A stretch of DNA of 64,000 nt from NCBI GenBank assembly GCA_050008575.1, contig JBEKMJ010000002.1, positions 155,484-219,483 on the forward strand, given 5' to 3'. The notes under the pieces are model-generated. The model saw only the letters and a list, made by a program, of their open reading frames with translations. It ran no database searches and was not told the origin of the DNA. This DNA comes from Bog-159 sp050008575 (GTDB lineage Bacteria; Acidobacteriota; Terriglobia; Bryobacterales; Bryobacteraceae). This document shows positions 1 to 8,654 of the stretch, one piece after another; the first letter of the stretch is position 1; each line of letters starts with the position of its first letter. Made by a program: the position numbers and the translations under genes.

Positions 1-1120
1 TTAGGGCATCCGTCGCCGAGGCATTCGCCGAGATGACTTCCCAAACCACCGTCTCACTTACCGTGCCGCCCGTTTCATTGTCCACAAGCTCGACTACGCC
101 GGGAGCGGTTTGCACACCGGTGGAAGAAACAAAACCAGCGGCGCCGCCAACCGTGTCTGCCGCGTAACCATCCACATAGATTTGGACTCCCGACGGGATA
201 TTGCTGATGACCGTCTGGAATTCCGTACCTTGGGTGGCTTCCCCAGTCGTGCCTGTGGCAAGTTTTACGTTAAGTCCACTCTCCGAGTAGTAGACCAACC
301 CCGGCGTGTTCTGCGAACCCAGCGCGCCGTATGTCTGGACCTTAAAAGCGCTTTGGAAGTTCTCCGTAAACGTCACGGACCCGATGGCGGTCTGACCGTA
401 GGTTTGGCACTGCAGGAACGGATAGTTCGTGGGGGTGGTGGTCACAATCAACCCATTCGACACGAAACCGACGATCGGCTGCGTTGTCTGGCTGATGGTG
501 ATCGAGGTGCTGCTGCTGGACGCGACGAATGCGTACACCGGCGTCAAACCAAACGCCGAAGCCGGAACCGAAGGTCCCTGGATACGAACGTTGGTGATGC
601 GATATACACGCGACCCGGTCGCGGGAGGATCCACCGGCACGCCTAGGAACGTAATGGAGTTCGTGCCAGGACCGCCCGAGATTCCCTGGAAAACGTTGTA
701 CCGGCCGGGTTGGTTAAACGTTTGGCCGCCATCGCCTTCCACCGGGCACAAAAGGCCGTTGGTCGGGGTGGTGCAAACGGTTTGGTTTGCCGGGCTGGGA
801 TCGTCAACCAGCAACAACGAATCGAGTCCAAGGCCGATGCTGGGAGTACCCAAAGTCGCACCGAGGGATACCGAAACGTTAGCCTGGGGTATGGTCTGGC
901 CTGGGGGCGTCGGACCGGTAGACGTCGGGCTAGGGCCACAGACGAGAAGAATATCACCAATCAACTCAGTAAGCCCTTCGTGACGAAGCGTGGGCTGGAC
1001 CGAAGTGTTTACGTTGCACGAAATTGCCGGACCTATTGTTTGTGCGCCCGCCGGAGCTACCGATCCTAGTACCAGGACGAGCGTGGCGAACGCCAAAAAC
1101 CATCTGCGAAAATCTGCCAT
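1..1120 (-). CDS. Secreted protein of unknown function (3' end beyond the window edge)
   Basis: An open frame runs leftwards from ATG at 1120 to the window edge without a stop, giving at least 373 residues. The start follows a strong ribosome binding site (AAGGAGAAGGA). Residues 1-26 form a classic signal peptide: MADFRR, a hydrophobic run, then APAGA-QT as a likely cleavage site. The mature part is rich in Thr, Ser, Gly and Val, has few charged residues and four to five Cys, and looks like beta-rich extracellular material. I recognise no named domain. It has its own promoter and a leader of about 255 bases holding a riboswitch-like structure, so its expression is probably controlled after transcription starts. 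The opposite-strand frames here are shadows. Confidence 0.8.
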   Translation of the reverse strand, partial: MADFRRWFLAFATLVLVLGSVAPAGAQTIGPAISCNVNTSVQPTLRHEGLTELIGDILLVCGPSPTSTGPTPPGQTIPQANVSVSLGATLGTPSIGLGLDSLLLVDDPSPANQTVCTTPTNGLLCPVEGDGGQTFNQPGRYNVFQGISGGPGTNSITFLGVPVDPPATGSRVYRITNVRIQGPSVPASAFGLTPVYAFVASSSSTSITISQTTQPIVGFVSNGLIVTTTPTNYPFLQCQTYGQTAIGSVTFTENFQSAFKVQTYGALGSQNTPGLVYYSESGLNVKLATGTTGEATQGTEFQTVISNIPSGVQIYVDGYAADTVGGAAGFVSSTGVQTAPGVVELVDNETGGTVSETVVWEVISANASATDAL

Positions 1121-1249
1121 TTCCTTCTCCTTGTGAATTGCGAAATTGAATCGGTCGAAGTTCTCTCTCAACCTGAGCCTCTCTACAACTGCCTTCTCTA
1201 CCACCAGGGAACTTCTCCGTGCGGGCGGAGATTTCATTGAGATTTTGCC

Positions 1250-1347
1250 GGCAACCCTACTGCCTGGCACCGGGTACTGCCGAACTACGCCCTGCGATGG
1301 GGCTGCGTCTCTCTGTTTTTTGTCCTTGGCCGGCTCGCAGGATTGCC
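1250..1347 (-). promoter_or_regulatory. Riboswitch-like leader resembling class I cyclic-di-GMP (GEMM) aptamer
   Basis: Read on the minus strand, GGCAATCC (1347-1340) can pair with GGGTTGCC (1257-1250) to close a domain of about 98 bases. Inside lie GACGCA (1309-1304), a GCCC/GGGC hairpin (1303-1289), a GGCA/TGCC hairpin, and GGCAGTAGGGTTGCCGG at the 3' side. Class I c-di-GMP aptamers have GGCAAACC paired with GGGUUACC or GGGUUGCC, an internal GACGCAAAGCC and a 3' GGCAGCCGGGUUGCC. The G and C that contact the ligand in the P1 region are present. Against it, the A-run after GACGCA is two bases short and I see no clear GNRA hairpin. It lies about 130 bases before the start of a secreted-protein gene. 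Confidence 0.4.
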
Positions 1348-1381
1348 CAAAAATTGCATATGTCGCGGACTAGTAAAGATA

Positions 1382-1410
1382 TTCATATCGTATCGCTGCG
1401 CCCGTGTCAA
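1382..1410 (-). promoter_or_regulatory. Sigma-70-type promoter for the secreted protein
   Basis: On the minus strand TTGACA (1410-1405) and TATGAA (1387-1382) are separated by exactly 17 bases. That is a consensus -35 and a 5/6 match to the -10. The predicted transcript start near 1375 leaves a leader of about 255 bases, long enough for the structured element at 1250-1347. Confidence 0.65.
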
Positions 1411-1651
1411 GAGAAATTCTTTGCATTCAACGGAGATCCCGCGGTTTCCATGCCCCTAAAGCACACATCGAACGGTACGCTCGAATTACATCACGATGCC
1501 TGCCCGCCAGTCAACAGTTTCACACCGAATCGTCTCATTTTAACGATTTTTAATGAAGGCCCCTGCCGCCGTCCGATTCGACCCGCCGCCGACACCGTCA
1601 TACGGTTTCCAATATATCACGTTATCAATCACTTGTGAGTATTTTCCGAAG

Positions 1652-1684
1652 GGCGGTTGTACCTCCGCGTACAACCGCCTTTTT
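1652..1684 (+). terminator. Intrinsic terminator with no matching upstream gene
   Basis: GGCGGTTGTAC (1652-1662) pairs perfectly with GTACAACCGCC (1669-1679) around a six-base loop and is followed by five T on the plus strand. On the minus strand, where addA ends at 1717, the hairpin is preceded by A and followed by CTTCGG, so it lacks a U-tract there. No convincing plus-strand gene precedes it between 1121 and 1650. Confidence 0.75.
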
Positions 1685-1716
1685 GCCGGAAGCGGTAGCC
1701 CCAAGCGCGGGCCGGT

Positions 1717-4700
1717 TCAAATTCGCAGCAAATGGCCGACCGCATCCCGTCCCGTGAGCTTCGATACAGCGTACAGATACCACTGCAACTGGCGTTCGTA
1801 GCGGGCGGAGTTGCCCGTATCGCTCTTGAAGTCGACCACCACCCAACGGTCCCGCTCCACGAACGCCAAGTCGATTACGCCTTCCAACAACCGGCCGTCT
1901 TCCACGCGTAAGTGCAGCGGCAACTCGCGATGGCAACGCTGGGCAGCGCGCGCGCGTGCCAGCAGCGGATGTGCCCAGGCAGCTTCCACTGCCGCGGCGG
2001 CGGCATCCGCTTCTTCGCGCGGCGCATCCAGAAGCCGCGCGTGCACCCGCGCCAGGGCGGCGATTTGCACGGAGGTGCCTGGCAAATCCAAATCGCGCAG
2101 GATGGCGTGAATCAGGATGCCGAAACGCCGGCCGCCGGGACGCTCCACGGCCGTCGAAATATCTTCGACAAATATAATGCGGCGCTCGGGCGGCTCTTCG
2201 ATGCCTTCCGTCGGAGATACGATCCGAAAGACCGGCAAATGGCCTGTTTCAAGCGTCTGTTGACGGTCCTGCCGCCATTGCCGGTAGCGCGCGATTCCTT
2301 CGCCGGCGCGCTCGGCCGGGTCGGGCGCCAGGATGTCCTCCTGCCGCAGGCCAAAGCCCGGCGCGACCGCCAGCCGCAGCCCGATGGGATCCCACCAGAC
2401 CACCTGGTGATCGCCCGATTGCGGGCTGTGCAGGCCGGGACGCACGGAATCCTCGGGCCGCCCGAAGTGCTCCGCGGGACGCTCCAGCACCGTGCGGTCG
2501 CCCGCGAATGACGGGCAGCCAGGGGCGGCGGACTTGTCGCGGCGCTTGTCGCGCGCCGGATAAATAGCTTTATTGAGAGGACCCAGCCAGCCTTCGCGTT
2601 CTTCATCGCCCACGGCGGGGATCACCAGCAAGTCGCGCGCCCGCGTGGCTGCCACATACGCCACGCGCACCCCTTCGGCAAGCTCGCGGGTGTGCTCGTG
2701 CCCTTCGTGCTCCAGCAATTCCCAGGGCGCGGCGCCCAGCAAGCGCGTGGCGCACAGGTCGCCGTCGACAAAGCGTTCGGCTTCGCGGGCCGCCAGGTTC
2801 GCGGTCATATCGGCCAGGATCACCACTGGAAATTCCAGGCCTTTGGCCCCGTGGACGGTCATCAGGCGCACGCCGTCGGATGCCTCTTCGAGCACCGGCG
2901 CTTCCGTCGATTCGGCTTTCTCCGCCTGGGCCGCCAATTCTTCCACGAAGCCGCGGAAAGAAAGCCCGCCCGTCAGCTCGAACGTGCGCGCCAGATCGCA
3001 GATGCGGTAAACGTTCGCTAATGCCTGCGTACCCGCGCGGCGCAGCGTGAATCCGGCGTGTGCGCGGGTGGCTTCCAGCAGCTCGTTGATCGTTTCCGCG
3101 ACGGGACGCTGGTTGCGGCGGCGATGCAGTTCCGCCAGAATTCCCAGGGCCTCCGCGATGGTGGCGAAGGCGGTTCCGCCGGCCTCCTTTCGGAACGGGT
3201 GCAGCCGGCCTACCTCGAAGCGGAATCGCAGCAGCAGATCGTCGGGGATGGCAAACAACGATCCGCGCAAGGCGCCGAAGACCGAAAGCTCGTCGTCCGG
3301 CCACTCGATGGCGGCCAACGCCACGCGCACGGTTTCCACTTCTTCGCGGTGATAGAAAGACTTCGATCCCACCAGCAGATGTGGAATGCCGCGCGCCTCG
3401 AGCGCCCGCGTATAATCGCGCGAAAGATCCGCGCCGTAATTGGTCAGCCGCCGGAACAGTACGCAAATGTGCTTGGCCTGCAACGGAACCCGCGCGCCGT
3501 CCCGCAAATCGCGCACTTGCCAGCCGCTCTCGTTCCGCAGCCATTCGATATACGCCGCGATGGCGTCCGGCAGGCAGGCGTTAATCCTGTCCTTGCTGAC
3601 CCGCATCGAGCCGTACGGCGAAGGCGCGGGCAGCACTACGATGGCCGGCTGCTTGCCGTACGCCGGCGTGTATTCCTCGAGCGGCGCATAGCGCGCCTGG
3701 CCGCCGCCGCGGTCGCCGGTCATCTCCGGCGCGAAGGCCGCGTTCACCAGGTGTTGGATCGGGCGTACCGCGCGGAAACTCCGAGTCAAATTGATGCGCG
3801 CCACCCCGCGTGCCGCCAGCGCCTCGCAAACATTTTCATAGAGCGCCACATCGGCGCGCCGGAACTTGTAGATCGATTGTTTGGGATCGCCCACCACGAA
3901 GAGCTTGCCGGGAATGGGCGTGACTTTCAGCCAGTCGTTCTGGGCGGGATCGTCCGCTGAAAGCAGGATCAGGATCTCGGCTTGCAGCGGGTCGGTGTCC
4001 TGAAATTCGTCCACGAAGATGCGGCTGAAGCGGTCTTGCAGATATTTGCGCACGCCGTGGTCGTCGCGCACCAGGTTGCGCACCAGCAGCAGCAGGTCCA
4101 GGAAGTCGAGTTTGCCGGCGCGCTGCTTGCGCTCGGTGTAGGCCGCCACGAAGTCCTGCATTTCCTCTCGTAACGCAGCCGCGAAGTCGGCGCCCGCGTC
4201 CCTGCGGAAAGCGTCCAGATCGCGCAGCAGAGCGTCGCGCGCATCCAGCACCGCTTGCCGCGAAACACCCGGCGCGAAGTTTCCGGAGCCTTTCTTGAAA
4301 TCGCGTTTCAGATCGCGCTCCAGTTTCAGCAGGCGCGCTTCGCGTGTGTCCGAATCGGCCGGACCGCCGTGCAGGTCCCGCAGCGGGCGCATCGACTTCA
4401 CCAGGTTGTCGCTCGCCTGCGGACACTGCCGCACCACGGCTTCGAGCGCGCGGCATTGCGCCATCAGCGCATCGATGCGGGCCTGGCGATCGAACGGCTC
4501 CCTGCGCCACGCCGCCGTGTGGTCGCGCCAATCCACCAACTGCTTGCCCGTATACTTCAGCGACTCCACCGGCGCGCTGTCCGATTGCCAGTTGTCGCGC
4601 CAAGCCAGCCGCGCCAGCGCGCGCCGCAGCGCGTCGGACCCCGCATCCAGCTTCCGCTGGAACCACAAATCGAACGCGCGGGCGCGCAGGCGGTCGGCTT

Positions 4701-5115
4701 CCGGCTCCGTAAGCTCTTCAAAAGCCGGATCGATGCGCGCTTCCACAGGCCGTTCGCGCAGGATCTGCGCGCAGAAGCCGTGAATCGTGCCGATAGCCGC
4801 CTCTTCCAAACGTTCCAGTGCGTCTTCCAGATACGCGCGCTCCTGGGCATCGGCGCATCCGGCGCGCGCTTTGTCGAGCTCTTCGCGCAGCCGGATCTTC
4901 AGTTCGCCGGCGGCCTTGTGGGTGAAGGTCACGGCCACGATCTGGTGTACCGGCGTCCCGGCCGCCAACACGCGCACGATCCGGCGGATCAACTCCGACG
5001 TCTTGCCCGTGCCAGCCGAAGCTTCCACGATCAGGCTCTCGCCCAGCGAATTCCGGATGCGCTCGCGGGCCGCTGCATCGCCGCTTGGAACGGCGCCCTG
5101 AAGGCCCGGAATCAC
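1717..5115 (-). CDS. addA: AddA-type helicase-nuclease subunit (UvrD/RecB family)
   Basis: This 1132-residue protein is the helicase-nuclease half of an AddAB double-strand-break resection enzyme, acting with the AddB product encoded immediately upstream. Visible motifs in order: Walker A ASAGTGKT (about residues 32-39), Walker B DEFQDT (about 370), GDPKQSIYKFRRAD, then TVHGAKGLEFPVVI and VAATRARDLL of superfamily 1 helicases. A C-terminal PD-(D/E)XK nuclease has VVDFKSD near residue 1090 followed by the QLQWYLYA motif. The start is GTG at 5115, overlapping the addB stop by four bases (GTGA), preceded by GAGGA. The open frame extends further upstream, but that part is only the antisense-phase shadow of addB. 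Confidence 0.9.
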   Translation of the reverse strand: MIPGLQGAVPSGDAAARERIRNSLGESLIVEASAGTGKTSELIRRIVRVLAAGTPVHQIVAVTFTHKAAGELKIRLREELDKARAGCADAQERAYLEDALERLEEAAIGTIHGFCAQILRERPVEARIDPAFEELTEPEADRLRARAFDLWFQRKLDAGSDALRRALARLAWRDNWQSDSAPVESLKYTGKQLVDWRDHTAAWRREPFDRQARIDALMAQCRALEAVVRQCPQASDNLVKSMRPLRDLHGGPADSDTREARLLKLERDLKRDFKKGSGNFAPGVSRQAVLDARDALLRDLDAFRRDAGADFAAALREEMQDFVAAYTERKQRAGKLDFLDLLLLVRNLVRDDHGVRKYLQDRFSRIFVDEFQDTDPLQAEILILLSADDPAQNDWLKVTPIPGKLFVVGDPKQSIYKFRRADVALYENVCEALAARGVARINLTRSFRAVRPIQHLVNAAFAPEMTGDRGGGQARYAPLEEYTPAYGKQPAIVVLPAPSPYGSMRVSKDRINACLPDAIAAYIEWLRNESGWQVRDLRDGARVPLQAKHICVLFRRLTNYGADLSRDYTRALEARGIPHLLVGSKSFYHREEVETVRVALAAIEWPDDELSVFGALRGSLFAIPDDLLLRFRFEVGRLHPFRKEAGGTAFATIAEALGILAELHRRRNQRPVAETINELLEATRAHAGFTLRRAGTQALANVYRICDLARTFELTGGLSFRGFVEELAAQAEKAESTEAPVLEEASDGVRLMTVHGAKGLEFPVVILADMTANLAAREAERFVDGDLCATRLLGAAPWELLEHEGHEHTRELAEGVRVAYVAATRARDLLVIPAVGDEEREGWLGPLNKAIYPARDKRRDKSAAPGCPSFAGDRTVLERPAEHFGRPEDSVRPGLHSPQSGDHQVVWWDPIGLRLAVAPGFGLRQEDILAPDPAERAGEGIARYRQWRQDRQQTLETGHLPVFRIVSPTEGIEEPPERRIIFVEDISTAVERPGGRRFGILIHAILRDLDLPGTSVQIAALARVHARLLDAPREEADAAAAAVEAAWAHPLLARARAAQRCHRELPLHLRVEDGRLLEGVIDLAFVERDRWVVVDFKSDTGNSARYERQLQWYLYAVSKLTGRDAVGHLLRI

Positions 5116-8100
5116 GGGATGTTCCTCAAATCCTGCAAAGCGTCCAGTGGCTCCTTCCGTTTGCGCGATGTGCGCCGCTCTTCGTTGGGACCGCAGACCG
5201 GCAGATAGTCGCACATGCCGCAGGCGCCCGCTTGCGGCGCGGCGGGCAGAAATCCGCGATCGATTTCCCCGTCGATCAGCGCCATGGCGTGTTTGAAAAA
5301 CGCACGGTGGCTGGGCGTAATGTCGAACAGGATCTCCTGGTAGCCGCCGCGCTGCGTACAATACGATAGCCGGCTCACTTCGGTGGACGCGCCCAGCAAG
5401 CTCTCGGCCGCCATGGCATACGCCAAAGGTTGCAGCAATGTTCCGCCTCCCACATACTTGGGCAATTCCTGCGGCGGTTTGCCGGTCTTGTGGTCCGTGA
5501 TGCGCAGCGTGCCGCGCACGGGATGCTTCTCGATCAAGTCGATGGCGCCGCGCAGGCGTACGCCGGTATCCAACACGGCTTCGGCCTCGGTGCTGAGGGG
5601 GTCGTGCAAGGCATCTTCTTGCATGGCTGGCCTGCCGATGCCGAAGCTGAATTCGAAAAGCGCCGGCAGCCAGCCATCGTCGGCGGCTGCGACTTGCCGG
5701 ATCCAACCGTGCAGGTCGATGCGCAAATCTTCGATTTCGCCGCGCCACACGCGCGGAATCGCGGGCGCCAGTTTCTCTTCGTTCTCCGCCGCCACGCGAT
5801 CCAGCACGCCGTCGGCGATTTCCATAATGCGCGCCGCGTTCTGCGGACGCATCGGCAGCAGTTCGGCCGCCTGCAGTTCGCGGAACAGCCGGAACTGCGC
5901 CTCATGAAACAAAGCGCCGCGCGTCAGCGGATCCATCTGTTCCAGCGCGGCCTTTTCCTCGCGCGGCCGCAGCTTGTGAATGGCATGCAGCAGGAATCGA
6001 TACGGGCACGCGGCGAAATGCTGCAACGCCGATGGCGAATAGCTGCGCGCCGCCAGCCGTTGCGTCGCCAGCACGGCGCGCGTGGCGTCGTCCGGCTCCA
6101 CGATGCCATCCGCGGGGAACCACCCTGGGCGGTTGCGGCGCCCGTAACGGCGCAGGGATTCGGCCAGATAGTGGTTAGCCCCAATCAGGTAGTGGCCGGC
6201 GCCCCCGGCATCCGCGGATGTGGATTCAAACGTGCGGCCCAGCGCAGCCAGATCGAACTCCGCGTCGTCGATAGCGTCCCGTGCGTCCACCGGCGCGGGC
6301 CAATCCAGACGCGAAGGCGCGCCTTGCCGAGCCTTCTCTTCGAACGCGCGCAACTCCGGCAGCCGTCCGTGCGCCGCGCGCACGATTTCGAGCGCATAGA
6401 ACGATGGCACGCGCGGGCGCGATTCCACGGCGTCTACCCGCGGATATGAAAACACCAGCCGGGTGCGCGCCGCCGCGCACGCGATGTGCAGGCGCCGGCG
6501 TTCGTCGGCCACCCGGCCGTCCTGCACGCGCAAGGCCGAGATCGGACCGGCTGAAGCCTGTCCCACCAGCGCGGCGCGGTACACGTCCAGCAGAATCGGA
6601 TCTTCGTGCGCGCGGCTGGGAAACAATCCTTCGCACAACCCGGGCAGAAACACGATGTCGAAGGCGCGCCCGCGCACTTCATCGATGCCGCTCACGAACA
6701 CGCTGCCATAGCGGCGCAGCGGCGGTTCGCGCCGCAGGAAGCGCAACCGGTCGCTCAACACGCCGGAAACTTCGTCGAGGCCCACCGGCCCCACCTCGGC
6801 CATGGCCTGCAATTCGCCAAGCACGGAGAGCACCGATTCCGGCCGGCGCAAGGCGGCTGCGGCGAGCGCGCCGAGGTGCTCCATCCAATCGCCCCAGGCA
6901 GCCTGAGGCGGCAGTGCCGCCAGCCGATCGATCAGCGGCAGCGCGAAGCGTTCCAGGTTTTTGAGGCGTGTGATTTCGCGTTCGAGGTGCGGGCGGCGGC
7001 CTTCCTCTTTTTCACCGAGATCCGCCAGCCTTACACGGAACTCCGCTTCCAGGCCGCGCAAGCGGCGCGCCCAACGGTCCCGCCCGCCGATCACCGCCGC
7101 ATCCACCAGCAGCTTTTCCCAAGCCGCGGGCGATTGCAGCGTGCCGCCGATCACCGGAGAATCTGCGTCTTCCTCCGGCTCCGGTTCAGGCGTGGCTTCC
7201 GGCGCGGCGGATTCGGCGCGCTCGTACAGGCGTGCGAGCATTTCGTCGTCCGGCATTTCGCCGAGGAGCGGGTTCCGGCGTCCGCGCCGTGGGGCAGGCT
7301 CGCCGCCTGCGCGAGCCTCGCTGGCCCGCTCTTCGGCGGCGCATGGCGCCGCCCCACGTGGGTTTTCATCACGATTCGTGGGCCGCAGGCCCACCGGCGG
7401 CGCTTGCCCCAGCGAGAGATATTCCGCGAAGCGCGTGGCGGAGCAGCCCTCGCCCGCGCACGCCAGCAACGCCAGGAATGCGCGCCCCGCTGGATCCGGC
7501 CGCGCCACGCCGCGGCTGAAATACGCCGGGATGCCCGCTCGCCGCAACGCTTCTTCCACCAGCGGCTGATATCGTTCCGGCGACCGCAGCAGGATGGCCA
7601 TGCGGTCGAATGCCACACCGCCGGCCGCCGCTTTGCGGATGCGGCGCGCGATCTCCACGCATTCGAGCGACTCGCCCGCGGCCGAGAAGTAATCCAGGCT
7701 GGAGTCCGGCTCGCCATCCGGCGGCACGATATCCGCAAAGAGCGACTGTCGAATGCGATCCAGCGTGGTAGTGGGGCGGGACTCCAGTCCTGCGGCCGGC
7801 GTCCACGCCGGCCCCCCAAGCCGCCCCTCAAACACCGCCGGCGCCCGCTCTAATACCGCCTCCGCCAATTCCCGCCGCAGCGCCGCGTCCAGATCCACAT
7901 CCAGCAGCACCACCGGCAGTCCCAACAACCGGTGCTTCCCTGCCCTGGCCGCCGCGATCGCATGCCGCAGCAGCAGCGCGAAATCGGCCGCCGACCGCTC
8001 CGCCAGATCCTGTTCGTAGAGCGCCGCCATGCGCGCCAGATCCCGCCCCGGCGCACCGGTGGCCGCCACTTGCTCCGGCCGTACGCCCTCCAGCCGCAAC

Positions 8101-8468
8101 TCCGCGATCGTGCGCGCCACCGCGCGCGCCAATCCAGGCGTATCCGCCACCGGCTGAAAGTACGGAATGGACTCGCCCTTCAGCTTGTGGATCGCGCGCG
8201 CCACCATCGCCTCGGCGCTCAACCCTCCGAGCGGCGTCAGCCCGGCGCGCGCCAGCGGCCCTTCCGCCAGATCCACCGCCAGCCCGGTAAGCGTCATGCG
8301 ATGCACGCCCAGCAGGCCGGTCGCGCAAGCCGAACGTACGAAATCGTCCGCCGCCCCGCGGGTTTGAGCCAAAACTACAATCTCCGGATAATCCTCGAGC
8401 GATTTCAGGAACTCCGCGGCGGCATCGAGCACGGCTGCGTACGAAGCTGACTGGACCAGACGGCGCAC
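5112..8468 (-). CDS. addB: AddB-like PD-(D/E)XK nuclease subunit
   Basis: The 1118-residue partner of AddA. The C-terminal third carries the RecB-type nuclease motif (TDHKTGKPPQ, then a QPLAYAMAA segment). Its cysteine pattern is typical of the AddB iron-sulphur cluster: one Cys in FAACPYRFLL near residue 820 and three in CGMCDYLPVC near 1085-1095. The N-terminal helicase-like half lacks a recognisable Walker A, so ATP hydrolysis probably belongs to AddA alone. Residues of roughly 371-394 (rich in Ala, Glu, Arg and Pro) are encoded by a dispersed hairpin repeat inserted in frame. The start is GTG at 8468 with no Shine-Dalgarno; TACACT lies seven bases upstream, so the mRNA may be leaderless. 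Confidence 0.85.
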   Translation of the reverse strand: MRRLVQSASYAAVLDAAAEFLKSLEDYPEIVVLAQTRGAADDFVRSACATGLLGVHRMTLTGLAVDLAEGPLARAGLTPLGGLSAEAMVARAIHKLKGESIPYFQPVADTPGLARAVARTIAELRLEGVRPEQVAATGAPGRDLARMAALYEQDLAERSAADFALLLRHAIAAARAGKHRLLGLPVVLLDVDLDAALRRELAEAVLERAPAVFEGRLGGPAWTPAAGLESRPTTTLDRIRQSLFADIVPPDGEPDSSLDYFSAAGESLECVEIARRIRKAAAGGVAFDRMAILLRSPERYQPLVEEALRRAGIPAYFSRGVARPDPAGRAFLALLACAGEGCSATRFAEYLSLGQAPPVGLRPTNRDENPRGAAPCAAEERASEARAGGEPAPRRGRRNPLLGEMPDDEMLARLYERAESAAPEATPEPEPEEDADSPVIGGTLQSPAAWEKLLVDAAVIGGRDRWARRLRGLEAEFRVRLADLGEKEEGRRPHLEREITRLKNLERFALPLIDRLAALPPQAAWGDWMEHLGALAAAALRRPESVLSVLGELQAMAEVGPVGLDEVSGVLSDRLRFLRREPPLRRYGSVFVSGIDEVRGRAFDIVFLPGLCEGLFPSRAHEDPILLDVYRAALVGQASAGPISALRVQDGRVADERRRLHIACAAARTRLVFSYPRVDAVESRPRVPSFYALEIVRAAHGRLPELRAFEEKARQGAPSRLDWPAPVDARDAIDDAEFDLAALGRTFESTSADAGGAGHYLIGANHYLAESLRRYGRRNRPGWFPADGIVEPDDATRAVLATQRLAARSYSPSALQHFAACPYRFLLHAIHKLRPREEKAALEQMDPLTRGALFHEAQFRLFRELQAAELLPMRPQNAARIMEIADGVLDRVAAENEEKLAPAIPRVWRGEIEDLRIDLHGWIRQVAAADDGWLPALFEFSFGIGRPAMQEDALHDPLSTEAEAVLDTGVRLRGAIDLIEKHPVRGTLRITDHKTGKPPQELPKYVGGGTLLQPLAYAMAAESLLGASTEVSRLSYCTQRGGYQEILFDITPSHRAFFKHAMALIDGEIDRGFLPAAPQAGACGMCDYLPVCGPNEERRTSRKRKEPLDALQDLRNIP
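7289..7357. repeat. Paired-hairpin repeat (family A) inside addB coding sequence
   Basis: The segment begins GTGGGGCAGGCTCG and ends GGCGCCGCCCCAC. It matches the intergenic family seen at 14441, 16253, 23100, 34222, 46933 and 49090, which has tandem hairpins of the GCAGGCT-CGC-AGCCTGC kind followed by one ending AGGCCCGC. Here it also carries the GGCGGCGC-ATG-GCGCCGCC hairpin. It keeps the addB frame open and adds about 23 low-complexity residues. Confidence 0.75.
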
Positions 8469-8654
8469 TTAGTCGAGTGTAACAAGGCCCACCACCCATC
8501 ACCCGCGCGTAACGCCGCGGCCGGAGCCGCGCATGCCGAATTGGTTACACTTCTTGCTCAATCCATTCCCGCCGTCCACCTCGTACACCGTTTGATAGTT
8601 CCCAAACCCGGTACGGTGCGGGAGCTACATTTCAACATCGCTCAAGGGGTGTAA

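Noticed and set aside
429..1069. Plus-strand frames opposite the first gene
   Set aside because: They are Arg/Pro-rich shadows of the minus-strand secreted protein, which has the signal peptide, promoter and ribosome binding site.
1265..1281. Sigma-54-like TGGCAC on the plus strand
   Set aside because: The -12 GC element is out of register by one base; the match is incidental within the leader structure.
1250..1347. Cobalamin riboswitch as explanation of the leader
   Set aside because: No B12 box and the helix order does not fit; the c-di-GMP class I layout matches better.
1219..1638. Plus-strand frame before the orphan terminator
   Set aside because: No codon bias, no start signal, and it overlaps the promoter and riboswitch-like leader of the minus-strand gene; an RNA is more plausible than a protein.
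5116..5748. N-terminal extension of addA of about 211 residues
   Set aside because: The frame is open but encodes low-complexity Arg/Ala sequence antiparallel in phase to addB; the GTG overlapping the addB stop and the helicase motif position mark the true start.
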